A stretch of 64,000 bases of DNA from Talinum fruticosum (taxonomy: Eukaryota > Streptophyta > Magnoliopsida > Caryophyllales > Talinaceae). The stretch's first letter is position 1, and each line of letters begins with the position of its first letter. The translations under genes and the position numbers were made by a program. The stretch is from NCBI GenBank assembly GCA_021018815.1, contig JAITYX010000034.1, forward strand, positions 3,658,001 to 3,722,000, in the 5' to 3' direction. The notes beneath the pieces were generated by a model. That model was given only the letters and a program-made list of their open reading frames with translations, did no database searches and was not told where the DNA came from. Below are positions 1 to 10,129 of the stretch, piece by piece.

Positions 1-558
1 CCGTCTCAACAAAACCGCCCCAGCTCCACCATCTTAATTTCTTTTCTTTTTTTTTATTTTGTTTTGTCCAGGACATCAACTATATCAGCTTGATACCATC
101 TTCCCTATTTTTGTTTATTTTTTGTTGAAAGGCAAGGGGAGAACAATAGAAAAATTGTTGTTGTCTTGTTTAGGGGAGTTACCTCACCCTCATTCCTTGT
201 ATTTTTTGTTTTGTTTTGTGAATATATGAATTAAGTTTTTCTTTAGAGCACAATTCTTTCCGAGTTCACCCTTTACGAGTTTGAATCGCTTATTATTTAT
301 TTTTGCTCGATATATATGCTCTCATTATCTATTTTTTGCTCCGATATATCTGTTCACATTTTTTTTCTCACCCGGATATAATTGTTCCCGCAGAAATGTT
401 CTAAGTCGTGATAGTATCCGAAATTTTTTAAGTATGAATCGCTTCTATCACTACTTATTGTTTTGATTTGTTATACTCGAGTAAGAACGAAAACTCGTGT
501 TTTTCACTAATAAAGTTTCTATTTGAGTGTGGAATGCCTTTCATCAAAAAGGGGAGAT
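1..558 (+). mobile_element. 3' tail of copia element A, up to its polypurine tract
   Basis: Untranslated tail of a Sirevirus-like copia element whose body lies left of the window. It aligns by eye with the tail of element C (38960-39481): both hold a T-rich stretch, a TATCAGCTTGATAC motif and a GAAAGGCAAGGGGAGAA motif. The polypurine tract AAAAAGGGGAGAT (546-558) directly precedes LTR A, so that LTR is a 3' LTR. Short open frames here look fortuitous. Confidence 0.8.
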
Positions 559-2046
559 TGAAGACTCGGACTCTCAATCTAGATCATTTTGAGTACTACA
601 TAAAGACTCACGTACAAACCTCATCCCTCCTAAATTTTGATTACAAGTCATTCCGAGTGTTATAGAAACTCTTATATAAGTTTTCATTCATTTCTAACTA
701 ACTCGGAAAACACATTCTTGTTTATCTTCTCACATTGATGTTTCGAGTCACTCGGACATCACTCAAATTTATCGCATGTTCAAATAATCTCTCTAACGCT
801 TTTTATCTAAGTTCCGATTGCATATTTCGAAGCAAAGTGAATTATAATGTTAATTCATCTTTCCAAGTCAATTTGTATGTTTGAGAATTATTTATCCAGA
901 TCAAGTCTTTATACTCCGATGTTTTCACTCTTATAACTTGATCTCTTTTAGGATCGACTTTGATGGAATTGGAGTATAATGAATATTAAACTCAGAAAAT
1001 TCCACTCTTCTAGGCCTAAGATAATTATGCACCTAATTGTCTTAATTAAATTATTATCTCGTACCTAATCTTGGACCAAAGTATTTTATACTTTGAGAAC
1101 CAAAGTGGTTTACTTTTGCAGGTTATCTAAACGTGGTTATCTCATTTTTGAATTACAAAAGTAACCGGCTTTAAGTCTGTCAATCACCAGCGAGACAAGG
1201 CTTATCTACATCCGAACAAGGTCCGGATGTTGTGTTAGGGTTGTGTGTTTCCAAAGCTGGAAAACTTCAACGCTAAGCTCAACGGTGGTTTCCACCTTAC
1301 TTTTTAGATATCACCAGTTGACTAGAGCCCCTTTAGGAGCCAAGAGCCGTTGCCCAACGTTCACATCCCAACGGATATTTTTGAGCTACTCGGAAGAACC
1401 GTTACAACGGTCAGGAAAGGCTTTAGTTCGAAACCAAACACAATGGCTAGTCTGTTTGGTTGTCTATAAATAGAAGCCACTTCAAAGACTTAAAGATTGT
1501 CTGGAATTATTGTTGAAACACATTAATTAAGCAAACGTCATTGTTTTCATATTTAATCTTCTATTTACAACTCCCAACTTGTAATTCATACTTTCCGAGT
1601 TGTAAAGTCTTGTAATCGATTACATACTCTTCTTACTTTCTGAGTAAGGTCCCTTGACTAAGTTGTAAGGGTTAACTCAGCTCGGTTGTCCCTAGTTGTA
1701 AAGGTTACCTCGGTTAGGAAGTACTAGATCGGATAAGGGAACCTCTGTGTCTAGGATAACTATGTAAGAAATTGACTAAGGGAGCAATTGTGATTGAGTC
1801 AGTCCATTTTATTTTGTGGATTCAAAATAGTGGATTTGAGTTGGTGCTTGGACTACCATTGTCCGTGGTTTTCTCGCCCAGGAGGGTTTCCACGTATCTC
1901 CGATTTTACATTTTTCGAGTCCAATCTAGACTCAGATTGTCTTGTTCATTCTTTTTAAGCTTAAAGTTTCTAAGTTTGTTGAAATTTTCTTATCACCCTA
2001 TTCAACCCCCTTAGGGTGACTAAGACTCTCCAAGAGTGAACCTTCA
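559..2046 (+). repeat. Copia 3' LTR, copy A
   Basis: A 1488 bp LTR. It starts TGAAGACT right after the polypurine tract and ends AACCTTCA, giving the TGAAG...CTTCA terminal inverted repeat. Copies B (2157), C (39482) and D (63074) share the whole layout. The probable core promoter is TATAAATA at 1465-1472. A GGGTGACTAAGACTCTC block just before the 3' end also recurs in B and C. Sirevirus affinity is suggested by the polypurine tract context and by the pol of element C. Confidence 0.9.
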
Positions 2047-2156
2047 CTACATGCTCTAATACATAAGAAAACGCAGATCGTTGGCACTGAAAACTTATAT
2101 TTGTACTAATAAGTTTCTATCTTAAGAATGGAATGCCTTTCATCAAAAGGGGAGAT
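2047..2156 (+). mobile_element. Tail remnant of copia element B
   Basis: A 110 bp piece of a second copia element's 3' tail. It matches 468-558, including the TTTCATCAAAAGGGGAGAT polypurine tract, and leads directly into LTR B. Because LTR A ends immediately before it, copia A appears to have inserted into copia B about 110 bp upstream of B's 3' LTR. The rest of B lies left of the window. Confidence 0.75.
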
Positions 2157-3640
2157 TGAAGACTCGAGATATTAACTCAAAGTATTTTATGAAAGACTCA
2201 AGTATAAAATTCTATCTCTCTTAAGTTTTGATTCAAGTCATTCGAGCTACGCGAAGCTTCTACCTAAGTTTTCATCGGTGTTTTGAGTGACTCGGATAGC
2301 ACTTTGTTTGATATCTTCTCTACTGAGGTATTCTGACCTACTCGGAATCCACTCGGAACCATCACATGATTAAATAATCCTTTTGACGTACTTGTTTTGA
2401 GTATCGACTATGCTTGCTAAGGTAAAATGAATTACAGCGTTAATTCGGTCTTCTTAGTCGGTTTATATCTTAGGGAATTATTTCATGAATCAAGTAGTCA
2501 CTCCGATGTTTATCCTTTAACTTGATCTTTCTAGGATTTATTTTGAGCTAACTTTGAACCTATTAGATATTAGACTCGAATATTCCACTCTTTTAGGCCT
2601 AAGATAATTAAGCTTTTAATTACTCAAATTTAAATATTATCTTTGCCTAATTTTAGACCAAAGTATTTTATACTTTGAGAACTAATTTGGTTTTCTTTTG
2701 TAGGTTATTCAAACAAAGCTAACCTACTTTTTGAATCTCAAAAGCAACCGGATTCTAACCGTTAAACACCAGCGAGACAGTTTTAGCCGATTCTCGGACG
2801 GGACTCGGACACCATGTCATGGCCATGCTGTTTTCAAAACTGGAAAACTTCAATGCTAGGCTCAATGGTGGTTTCCACCTTACTTTTTAGACAACACCAG
2901 TTGATTGGGACACCTTTTGGAGCAAATAGCCGTTGCCCAATGTTCACACTCCAACAGATCTTTGCTTGAGTGGCTCGGAAAAGCCTCTACAACGGTTAGT
3001 AGAGACTTCAAAATCCAGAAATCAAACTCAACATCTAGTATGCTTGGTCATCTATAAATAGAAGTCACCTCACAAGAATAGAAGATCACTGAGCATTATT
3101 GTAAAACACATTACTTGAGAAAAAGTTTTTGTTTTCATATTAAATGTTATATTTACAACTCCCGATCTGTATTTAATATTTTCTCGAGTTGTAAAAGTCT
3201 TGTAATTATTTACATTCTTTTCTTACTTTCTGAGTAAGGTCCCTTGACTGTGAGTTGTAAGGGTTAACTCAGCCCGAGTTGTCCCCGATTGTAAAGGTTA
3301 TCTCGATCGAGAAGTACTAGATCGGATAAGGTAACTTCTAAGTCTAGGAAAACACCGTAAGGAATTGTTTAAGGGAACAATTCGATAGAGTCGATCCTTT
3401 GTATTTTGAGGATTCAAAATAGTGGATCGGACTTGGTGCTTGGATTAGCACTGTTCGTGGTTTTTTACCGCAGGAGGGTTTCCACGTATTTATGAGTGTT
3501 TGCATTTCGAATTCAATCTAGACTCAAACTCAGCTGTTGATTTCTTTCTTAGCAAAAATTATCCAAGTTCTTTTGAATTTCCTCATCACCCTATTCACCT
3601 CCCTCTAGGGTGACTTAGACTCTCTAAGAGCAAACCTTCA
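2157..3640 (+). repeat. Copia 3' LTR, copy B
   Basis: A 1484 bp LTR with the same TGAAGACT start and CCTTCA end as copy A, preceded by its own polypurine tract. The TATAAATA box is at 3053-3060. It is diverged from copy A by many scattered substitutions, so the two are separate insertions and not one recent pair. It ends inside a gypsy integrase frame, which resumes at once at 3641. Confidence 0.9.
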
Positions 3641-4420
3641 AATAACAATTGACTAGTTCACCAAATAGGTAAAAGCAGCATTGTATGCAACCATAACATG
3701 AAAACATATGACCAAATTTATAACTCACAACATCATCTGCTGACATAGGGTACCACATGAGTTGATCGGTGACCATGGTAGCCACTTCAAGAAAGAAGTA
3801 GAAGACTTGTTAGAGATGTATAAGATCAAGCATCCCTAAATCTTCTTCCTGTCACCCTCGGACCAACGAAATAGTAGAGGAAGCTAATAAGAACATCCAT
3901 AAAAATTTGGAGAAAATGGCCATCAGCTATAAAGACTTTGACAAATTACCTTTTGCTTAATGGGGCTATAAGACCTCGATTAGGACATCCACGGGAGCAA
4001 CACCTTACTCCCTAGTGCATGGCATCGAAGCGGTCCTTCCAATAGAGATTGTCATCCCCTCGTTGAGGATTATAGTTGAAATTAAAATCCCGAAGTAGAC
4101 CGGGCTAAAACCCGAGTATGAAGAGCTAGTTCTATTTGATGAACGACGTTTAAGTGCTCTGCATAATGTCCAAATATACCGGGCACATATATCAAGGGCA
4201 TTTAACAAGAAGGTTACACTTTGTCACTTACAGATTGGTGACTTGGTCCTTAAGGAAATTAGAGCACCTATTCAGGATCCAAGAGGGAAATTCGAGGCCC
4301 GGTTAGCAAGGACCATAAATCTTCAATCAATTCTTGTTGGGAGGAGCAGACCAAACTAACAAACCTAGATGGGGAAGAGTTATTTCAATTCACCAATTTG
4401 GAACAGTTGTAGAAGTATTA
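3641..4420 (+). pseudogene. Integrase C-terminal part of gypsy E, degraded
   Basis: Conceptual translation with frame changes resembles the second half of a Tat integrase. It has an IDYFTK-like stretch at the left edge, then a GVPHELI motif and a GDHG block around the second catalytic Asp. An EEANKNIHKN stretch follows the final catalytic region, then a segment reading TSTGATPYSLVHG and a C-terminal region ending near the YYA-like end of pol. Stops and shifts occur throughout (for example after the SFFLSPS-like region), so it cannot be functional. It is 5'-truncated by LTR B. Confidence 0.8.
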
Positions 4421-4804
4421 TGTTTAGCATTAAATTAAATGGTTAGGGTAATAACCAAGCCGAACCCAAACCAGGCGACGACCCTAACCGATGCCTGGTC
4501 AAAGCCCGGTCAAGTGCAGAATGGCTAGGCCTAGCTCGGTAGGCCAATATCTCTTTTCCATACTCGGCTATCTCGTTAGAGGCATCCCATTTTAGGCAGT
4601 CCATTATTTATAATTATGTTACTTTAAGTGAGCGATTCAAAGTAAAAATAAAGCATAAAAAGTGAGCACAATACTTGCTTTTTACTTTATTAATAATAGG
4701 GGTATGCCCATTACTTACCCAAACGCATAGATAAAAGGGAAATAACAAGCACGAAACTTCAAAAATTAAATAGTTTTAAAGAGGCAAAACAAATCTCCTA
4801 AAAA
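4421..4804. other. Convergent non-coding spacer of gypsy E
   Basis: This spacer lies between the end of pol (plus) and the end of aORF2 (minus). It contains the block CTTGCTTTTTACTTTATTAA (about 4675-4694) followed by a GGGTATGCCCATTACTTACCC stretch. Near-identical blocks sit in F (about 13432-13480) and, reverse-complemented, in J/G (about 56365-56410). It is probably the shared 3' end region of the two opposing transcripts. Confidence 0.55.
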
Positions 4805-6014
4805 TAAATTAATCCTAGTCCTAAGCTCTAGTCTGTCTTTACGGACCCACCTAATGCTACCGAGAATATCAAAAGAGGCCGATGGGATACAATCTAGGTA
4901 GGGTATGTCTTGTACCCGACCCATTTGCTACATAACACGGTATGGGAAGTAGTACGTTCTAGTTTTCAATCCCATAAAATGTACATACAGGTACTTTGCA
5001 ATGTGTGTCATAAATTGGGACACTATCCGAGTGCTTGATGTACCATGTTATGGGACGACCCGCACTCAACTAGGCCTCCTACCAAGATGCAACCCTATCG
5101 GTTAGCACTAGAAGGCGTTGTCACCGACAAAACCGAGACGCTAAGTAGTGATCAATCCTCACGGGTTCTCGTACCATCCCGATGTGCTCAACCAACCAGA
5201 TTTTCACATAACAAATGTAAAAAGTTCAAAATATTGAAGTATCCTCGCATGGCTGAATTCTTCTTAATTTGCGGCCTAACAAGGCTAGAAAAGGGGTTAG
5301 CCTCGCCGGCGTTGTGTTTGGCCACCAATAACTGGCAGTGCCTTTTGGTGCCCTAGGGAGTTTTCGAAATGTTCTAGTTTTTACCTGCAATAACGAGAGG
5401 GTTGCCTACAAAGTCTTCATTCGAATTCCCTCGGTGTGGTCCAATCCTAAGATTGTTTCAACAACAATTAAAGGGGTTAGCGAATGGTATTCCCCCAACT
5501 CGCTCCGCCACATTCGGTAGCATTGCAGGCGCCAAATCTATGTGGCCTCACACTAGTAGAAAACCACCTACCATACATATGATGATAGCCCAACGCTGCC
5601 GGATGCGCCTAAGACTCGCTCCGTATATGGGGTGAAGATGCTTATAACAAGTTCGCTAGGTTCACCTTATCCTTAATCGGAATCCACTCCATATTCCTTT
5701 TGTTCAACCCTAAGAGCTGCTTGTAGGTTCCTATCATGTTAGTTGATGACATAGGAATAACGGGTTTAGTTCGATGATGGTGGTTGCCAAGAATGGTGTC
5801 GAACTCTTCGGGGAGAGGACACGGTTCTTTGTCTCCAAACTTGAACACATGTTTCTTGGGATCCTAGAAGAACACCGCAGCCATTAAGAGTGTCTAGTGT
5901 ATCTTCACCTATCCGATGCTTGAATAATGTGGTCAGCCCATAGATCGATAATCCAAATTTGTCTACATCCTTCATGTCGTTCATCCAACGAGTCGGTTCG
6001 GTCATAAAATTCAT
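4805..6014 (-). pseudogene. aORF2 of gypsy E, antisense second gene
   Basis: A gene-like region on the strand opposite pol. It starts at an ATG at 6014 (MNFMTEPTRWMNDMKD), aligned with MNFLVELIHWMHELRE in F (16537) and MNYMIELSHWMYEMSN in J (54656). Further on it reads VFKFGDKEPCPLPEEFDTIL, a pattern seen in plant transposon-associated domains of the PMD/DUF7745 type, then a GNSNEDFVGNPL segment and an LKTRTYYFPYRVM segment. Frameshifts and stops break it. The function is not known. I assign the family by pattern only, and the C-terminal end is not resolved. Confidence 0.6.
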
Positions 6015-6112
6015 TTTTGAGGCTTGGATGTAAGAAGTGCAAAGATTTTAGATCCGCTTCAAAAGAATGGCTAGATTTTCAAGTGTATCTCTTTGGAGAC
6101 TTACCGCAACCT

Positions 6113-6119
6113 TTTTATA
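6113..6119 (-). promoter_or_regulatory. TATA-like box upstream of aORF2 of E
   Basis: On the minus strand CTATAAAAAGG lies about 100 bp before the aORF2 ATG. J has TATAAAT about 120 bp before its matching ATG (54531). The TATA position is thus seen in two copies. In F this segment is AT-rich but shows no clear box. Confidence 0.5.
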
Positions 6120-6537
6120 GAGTTTTCCGAGTTTTCTTCTCACCTGCTTGAGCCACTCACGTCAAACCCGACCTAAGCCTCGGTTAGCGAACTCGCGCCG
6201 ATTTTTTCGACCGGTCTCGCTGAATTGCTCAGTGTCTAGTGCCTGTAGATTAGGCCATTTGCTTCTTTAAGGCCCATTTCGTTTATGGTTTACGAGTCCA
6301 ATAACTCGGGATCATGTTTTTTCAACTCATCATATTCCATTTTCCTTCTTATTATTTTCTTCTGGAGGAAATGTGGGTCGTGCCCATTTTTTTTGAATTT
6401 GTCTTTGAAATTTTTTCGCATCATATAAATAAAGAAAGAATTTTTTAGGTCGAGTTTGCATTCATCTCCTTGTAAAGAGTCTAATAATAGTATCGAATAC
6501 ATAAATATTAACTACAAAGGACCCTATAAGTGGTTAT

Positions 6538-8989
6538 TCAATAATCTTTATCAACGTCACCGAAGAGATAGTTACCCATGTCCTCTGCGATTGGCGTCGA
6601 AGCTCGCCTATCCTCTCGTCGCGTGTGAAGAACTAGCTCCAGAGTCCCGGTTTCATTGTGAGGCCTTATAATAAGGCCCACTATAGGTCATCCGATGGAA
6701 ATCATACGGCTCGCCATAAGGATCGAGCTTTTACAAGGGGATAACGTCAATGACGGTTGTAGATGAGCTAGGTCCAGCTTCGAAGAAGTAGGCCCAAGTG
6801 CAAATGAACTAGGTCCAGCTTAAGAGGCACTCCGTCCATGAAAACACCGAGAGGCACGCCAGGAGGTACTGTCTCTAGTAGTGCTACTCGGACGACATTT
6901 AAGGTTGACTGGTAGTCCGAGTACGAGCCCTAAAATTGCCAAGGAAAACTCTTGAAAGGGGAGACCTAGAGCGACGGTCCTACCAAATAAAAAGTGATTA
7001 ACACACGGACTGAGAACTCATGAGCTAGCATTCAACTAACTAGGCTTACCCGAAACAATCGGAATGCACGACCAGATAAATAATCCTTGAATGTACAAAG
7101 GGCAAACTAAAATATGGTAGATATAGTCCGAGACTCGCTCTCGATCATAATGGAATTTCATCATGTTAGAAAAAATATTTTGGCATGCAACTAAAAATAA
7201 AGAGCATAATACTCTTACCCCTTTCTAGTTCTTCGAGAATGGGTGCCCTATAAATTTCGATTCTAAGAGTTTCGGAATTCCGATGATACGTGGGGCTGTC
7301 TAAGCAAAGACACATCAACCTCAAGACTAGGAATGTGGATATCACCCGAGATTATCTCGTGCTAACACAAGGTTAATTTCCATACTAGAAATAAAGCCAA
7401 ATAGATGTGCAACTAAAGCTTACCATTCGGGTCATAATCTACCCCAAGTACGAGAGGATAAGACAAATTTGCATTCAAGAAATGCATGTAGGGATACTCG
7501 ATGGTTATTTCTTCAAGCTCGTCGAGTGTAATTGAGAGAAGCTAAAACATAGTCCATGGAGGGTCTTGAGGAACAAAAGGTGGCCATGTGTTATAATGAA
7601 TATGAGCTCTAACCCGCTCACCAAGGTACCAATAGAAATCGAATGGGTCTACTAGTAGAACTCGCCTTTCACTCAACCTGTCTCGCGAACTGGAACCGCA
7701 AAGGAAGCCGACTCGGAACCAGGGATGGAAATTGGCCTAGTCTAACACATGACCGTGGGCTGGGGCAGATTTAAGAATTAAAAAATAGCAAAAATTTTCA
7801 ACTCGTTTAGCCTGAAACTTGGATTACGAAGTGACATACCATTACCACATTGTTGAGGGCAGTGCTGTAGAAATGCAATCCCAACTCGCCTTTTGTCGCG
7901 CAAGGTAAATCTTTCCCCATGCTACCTTTGCCGGAAAGGATAGATGATTCCTTGAGCATGGTGAAAATTATAGAAAATACTCGTATAACCATGGTTGTAA
8001 ATTTACCGGATAAGTAAATTTTATATCCATTCAAGATAAATATTAAAAGGCTAATAGGAATAAGAGCATACCTCGATAATCCTCCGAAAGCCGCATAAGG
8101 GCAAGTAGTTATCCGAGTCCTTTTCGAAAGTAGCACACTTAACCTAGACACGTAAGCCCCTTATCAAGCAAGCATATGCAGGAACCCCCTAGTTAAGGTC
8201 CTTTATTAAGCCTAAGTCCACCAAATGGACTAAATAGTGGACATGTACCTTGGACCCTTGGTCAAAAAGATGGACATGCATAGCATGAGAACAATCACTA
8301 TGCGGGTTTATTGTTACGGGGCTATGTCGAGGACACCACTCGGCATTTTCAAAGGCATTAAGAAGGATGGAATATTTGAAGTAGTTCGCTTGGGGAAAAT
8401 GAGCAAAACTGGGTCCGAAAAGGTCACGAAGATAGTTAAGATTCTTATACAAATTTCAGTCATAAACTAGAGGTTTCCTCGACAAAGGCTATACTAGTAA
8501 GAACGACAAAATCTAAAGAAGTAATAGTCATCTCCCAAAATAGGAGATGAAAAGTGTTCGTAGTGTCCCAAAACCATTCGCCAATAGCCCAAGTGATACT
8601 CCGATCCGCACAGTAACGCATATCACTCAAGCTAATGTAAAGAGAACCCAACCAACATTAGTTACGACTTGCTCCAATGGGTAGTTCCATTGTCTAAAAG
8701 TGGTGATGAACTTTCCGATAAGCAACGCTACCACGGATAGTGTCCTTCTACAAAGAATGGAAATTCAGAATATCTTAATCAAAATGCGACACTAGCATAT
8801 AAAAGAAGAAATTCAACACGAGTTAGCGTAAAAGATATTGCTAGTTAACGAGACGTGAGTCTCGACCTCCACTAAGAGGTCATTTGGGCTCCATTCATGC
8901 TGAGAACATCATTCTCGCTCTAAAAACAAGTCTTGAGTTAGTCTTTCAACTCTTGTCCTTCTCTCGGGATGGGCACGCCTCCGGGACAT
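6538..8989 (-). pseudogene. aORF1 of gypsy E, antisense plant-mobile-domain-like gene with introns
   Basis: Starts at ATG 8989 (MSRRRAHPERRTRVERLTQD) and ends near a TGA at 6538-6540 after an acidic KDY end. Exon 1 ends near a WSPNDLL motif. A TTCTTTGTAG acceptor precedes the next exon, which carries DTTNTFHLLFWEMTITSLDF, a pattern characteristic of the plant mobile domain (TFHLPxGEMTITL-like). Further candidate introns have donors GGTATGC after an LPLCG...IIE segment, GGTAAT after the ALNNVV segment, and GGTAAGC and GGTAAGAG further on. Several match positions in F, I, J and L. Stops occur inside the exons, so it is a decayed copy. It lies antisense to the retrotransposon RNA and ends about 520 bp before aORF2 starts. 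Confidence 0.65.
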
Positions 8990-9118
8990 ATTTGTGGAAA
9001 TTTCTAAGAAAACCACACTACTGTTCGAAAGGAAGAAAGAAGATAGTTTTAGAGCAAGCAAGAAGGAGCAAACATAGGAGTAAGTGAAGATGTGCAAAAT
9101 GAACACACAAGTTCCTCC

Positions 9119-9125
9119 TTTTATA
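9119..9125 (-). promoter_or_regulatory. TATA box of aORF1, gypsy E
   Basis: TTATAAAAGG on the minus strand, about 130 bp upstream of the aORF1 ATG. A GTGTGTTCATTTTGCACATC leader follows. The same box and leader occur at equivalent distance in I (47112), J (51451), F (19056) and L (22899). Confidence 0.65.
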
Positions 9126-9740
9126 AGAAAATTTGGCCAACATTTCAAAATTAAAAAACAACACCAAGCCTTGGTTTGAGTGGCCAAGTACACGCTCCTC
9201 AATAGCATCCCGCCCAAGGGATGATCGGCGTCGGTTACCAAGGCCCGATAGGAGTTAGCTAGGCAACAACTTTTCAAAAGTAGGCTTGGACATAATTAGT
9301 GTCGGGTTCAACAAAGTGTGGGCTAACAACTTTGCAACCCATGCGAGCAAGTGGTCTCATGGGGCCCACTATTTCAGCTTCACCCAGTTTATTTCTCGAT
9401 CCGCTTTGACTTAGTTATTAACCGAACTTTTGTGAATACAACATGCTAATACAACAAGATTATTAAGCCAAGCTTCGGATCAAGAAACAATTAAGCTTCA
9501 GTAAAATTACCGAGCTTTAGGACTTTGATCAAACGAAGCTTAGGAGTACTCTAGCCGGATTTTAGAACGAATATAGCGATCAAGTCCAGGCCCCCTTTTT
9601 CGACTACGGGTTCAACATCGGCTAATTTTGGACATATTTAATCACTCGGCTTCCGAGCGACGCTAGAAAAGCGAGATAAGTACCCTTTAGTGTCTACTTT
9701 GACATTTCGTCTTTCGGACTCGGTCAAAGTGGGGGCTAAT
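9126..9740 (+). other. Spacer between aORF1 promoter and LTR of gypsy E, with polypurine tract
   Basis: Non-coding. It holds four AGCTT motifs (9470, 9493, 9512, 9536) spaced 19-24 bp apart, a layout kept in other copies. It ends with the conserved CGGTCAAAGTGGGGGCTAAT polypurine tract (9721-9740). Confidence 0.6.
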
Positions 9741-10118
9741 TGTAAACATCGAAAACGTGTTGTCCTTATCTCTTTCATTTCCAATATTTATTTTTGTTGA
9801 CCCGGTGATGAAATCCTATTCCTGTTTGCGAACTCGGATCATGATCGGTGTTTGATCGGCGTGATGGAAGGCGAGTAAACCATAACAAACCACGAACATC
9901 ACAAAAATCAGCCTTTTTGCGTGAGTCGACCCACAAACCCATTTTCCTTGGTCGAACAAAGCCAGGTTTGGGCTCCCAAACCAAGAAGGCCCCAAACCAG
10001 GTGCCGTATGTTTCTAAGACATGCGGCCAAGCGAGGCACACAACTCAAGAGTCCATATGAGGTTATTTAAACCGGCGCCCGTTTTTGGACTCAAGGCGAA
10101 AAAATGCAGCGTTTTGTT
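9741..10118 (+). repeat. Truncated 3' LTR of gypsy E
   Basis: Begins TGTAAACATC immediately after the polypurine tract (the family consensus appears to be TGTAGACACC). It follows the 5' portion of LTRs K, F and L, including a TGTCCTTATCTCTTT block and a GGACTCAAGGC block. It stops after about 378 bp, where gypsy F pol sequence begins. The remaining 1-1.6 kb of the LTR is missing. Confidence 0.75.
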
Positions 10119-10129
10119 AGAGTAGTGCA

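Larger units (their letters stand above)
3641..10118 (+). mobile_element. Tat-lineage Ty3/gypsy element E, 5'-truncated by the window
   Basis: This segment holds the integrase end, then two genes on the opposite strand, then a polypurine tract (AAAGTGGGGGCTAAT, ending 9740) and a truncated 3' LTR. The order pol - antisense genes - polypurine tract - LTR is the same in F and, in mirror image, in J/G. RT and the first part of integrase lie beyond copia LTR B, which is inserted at 3640/3641. Confidence 0.8.

Noticed and set aside
1243..2014. Short frames inside copia LTR A
   Set aside because: Not conserved in LTRs B, C and D. LTR DNA of this family is non-coding.
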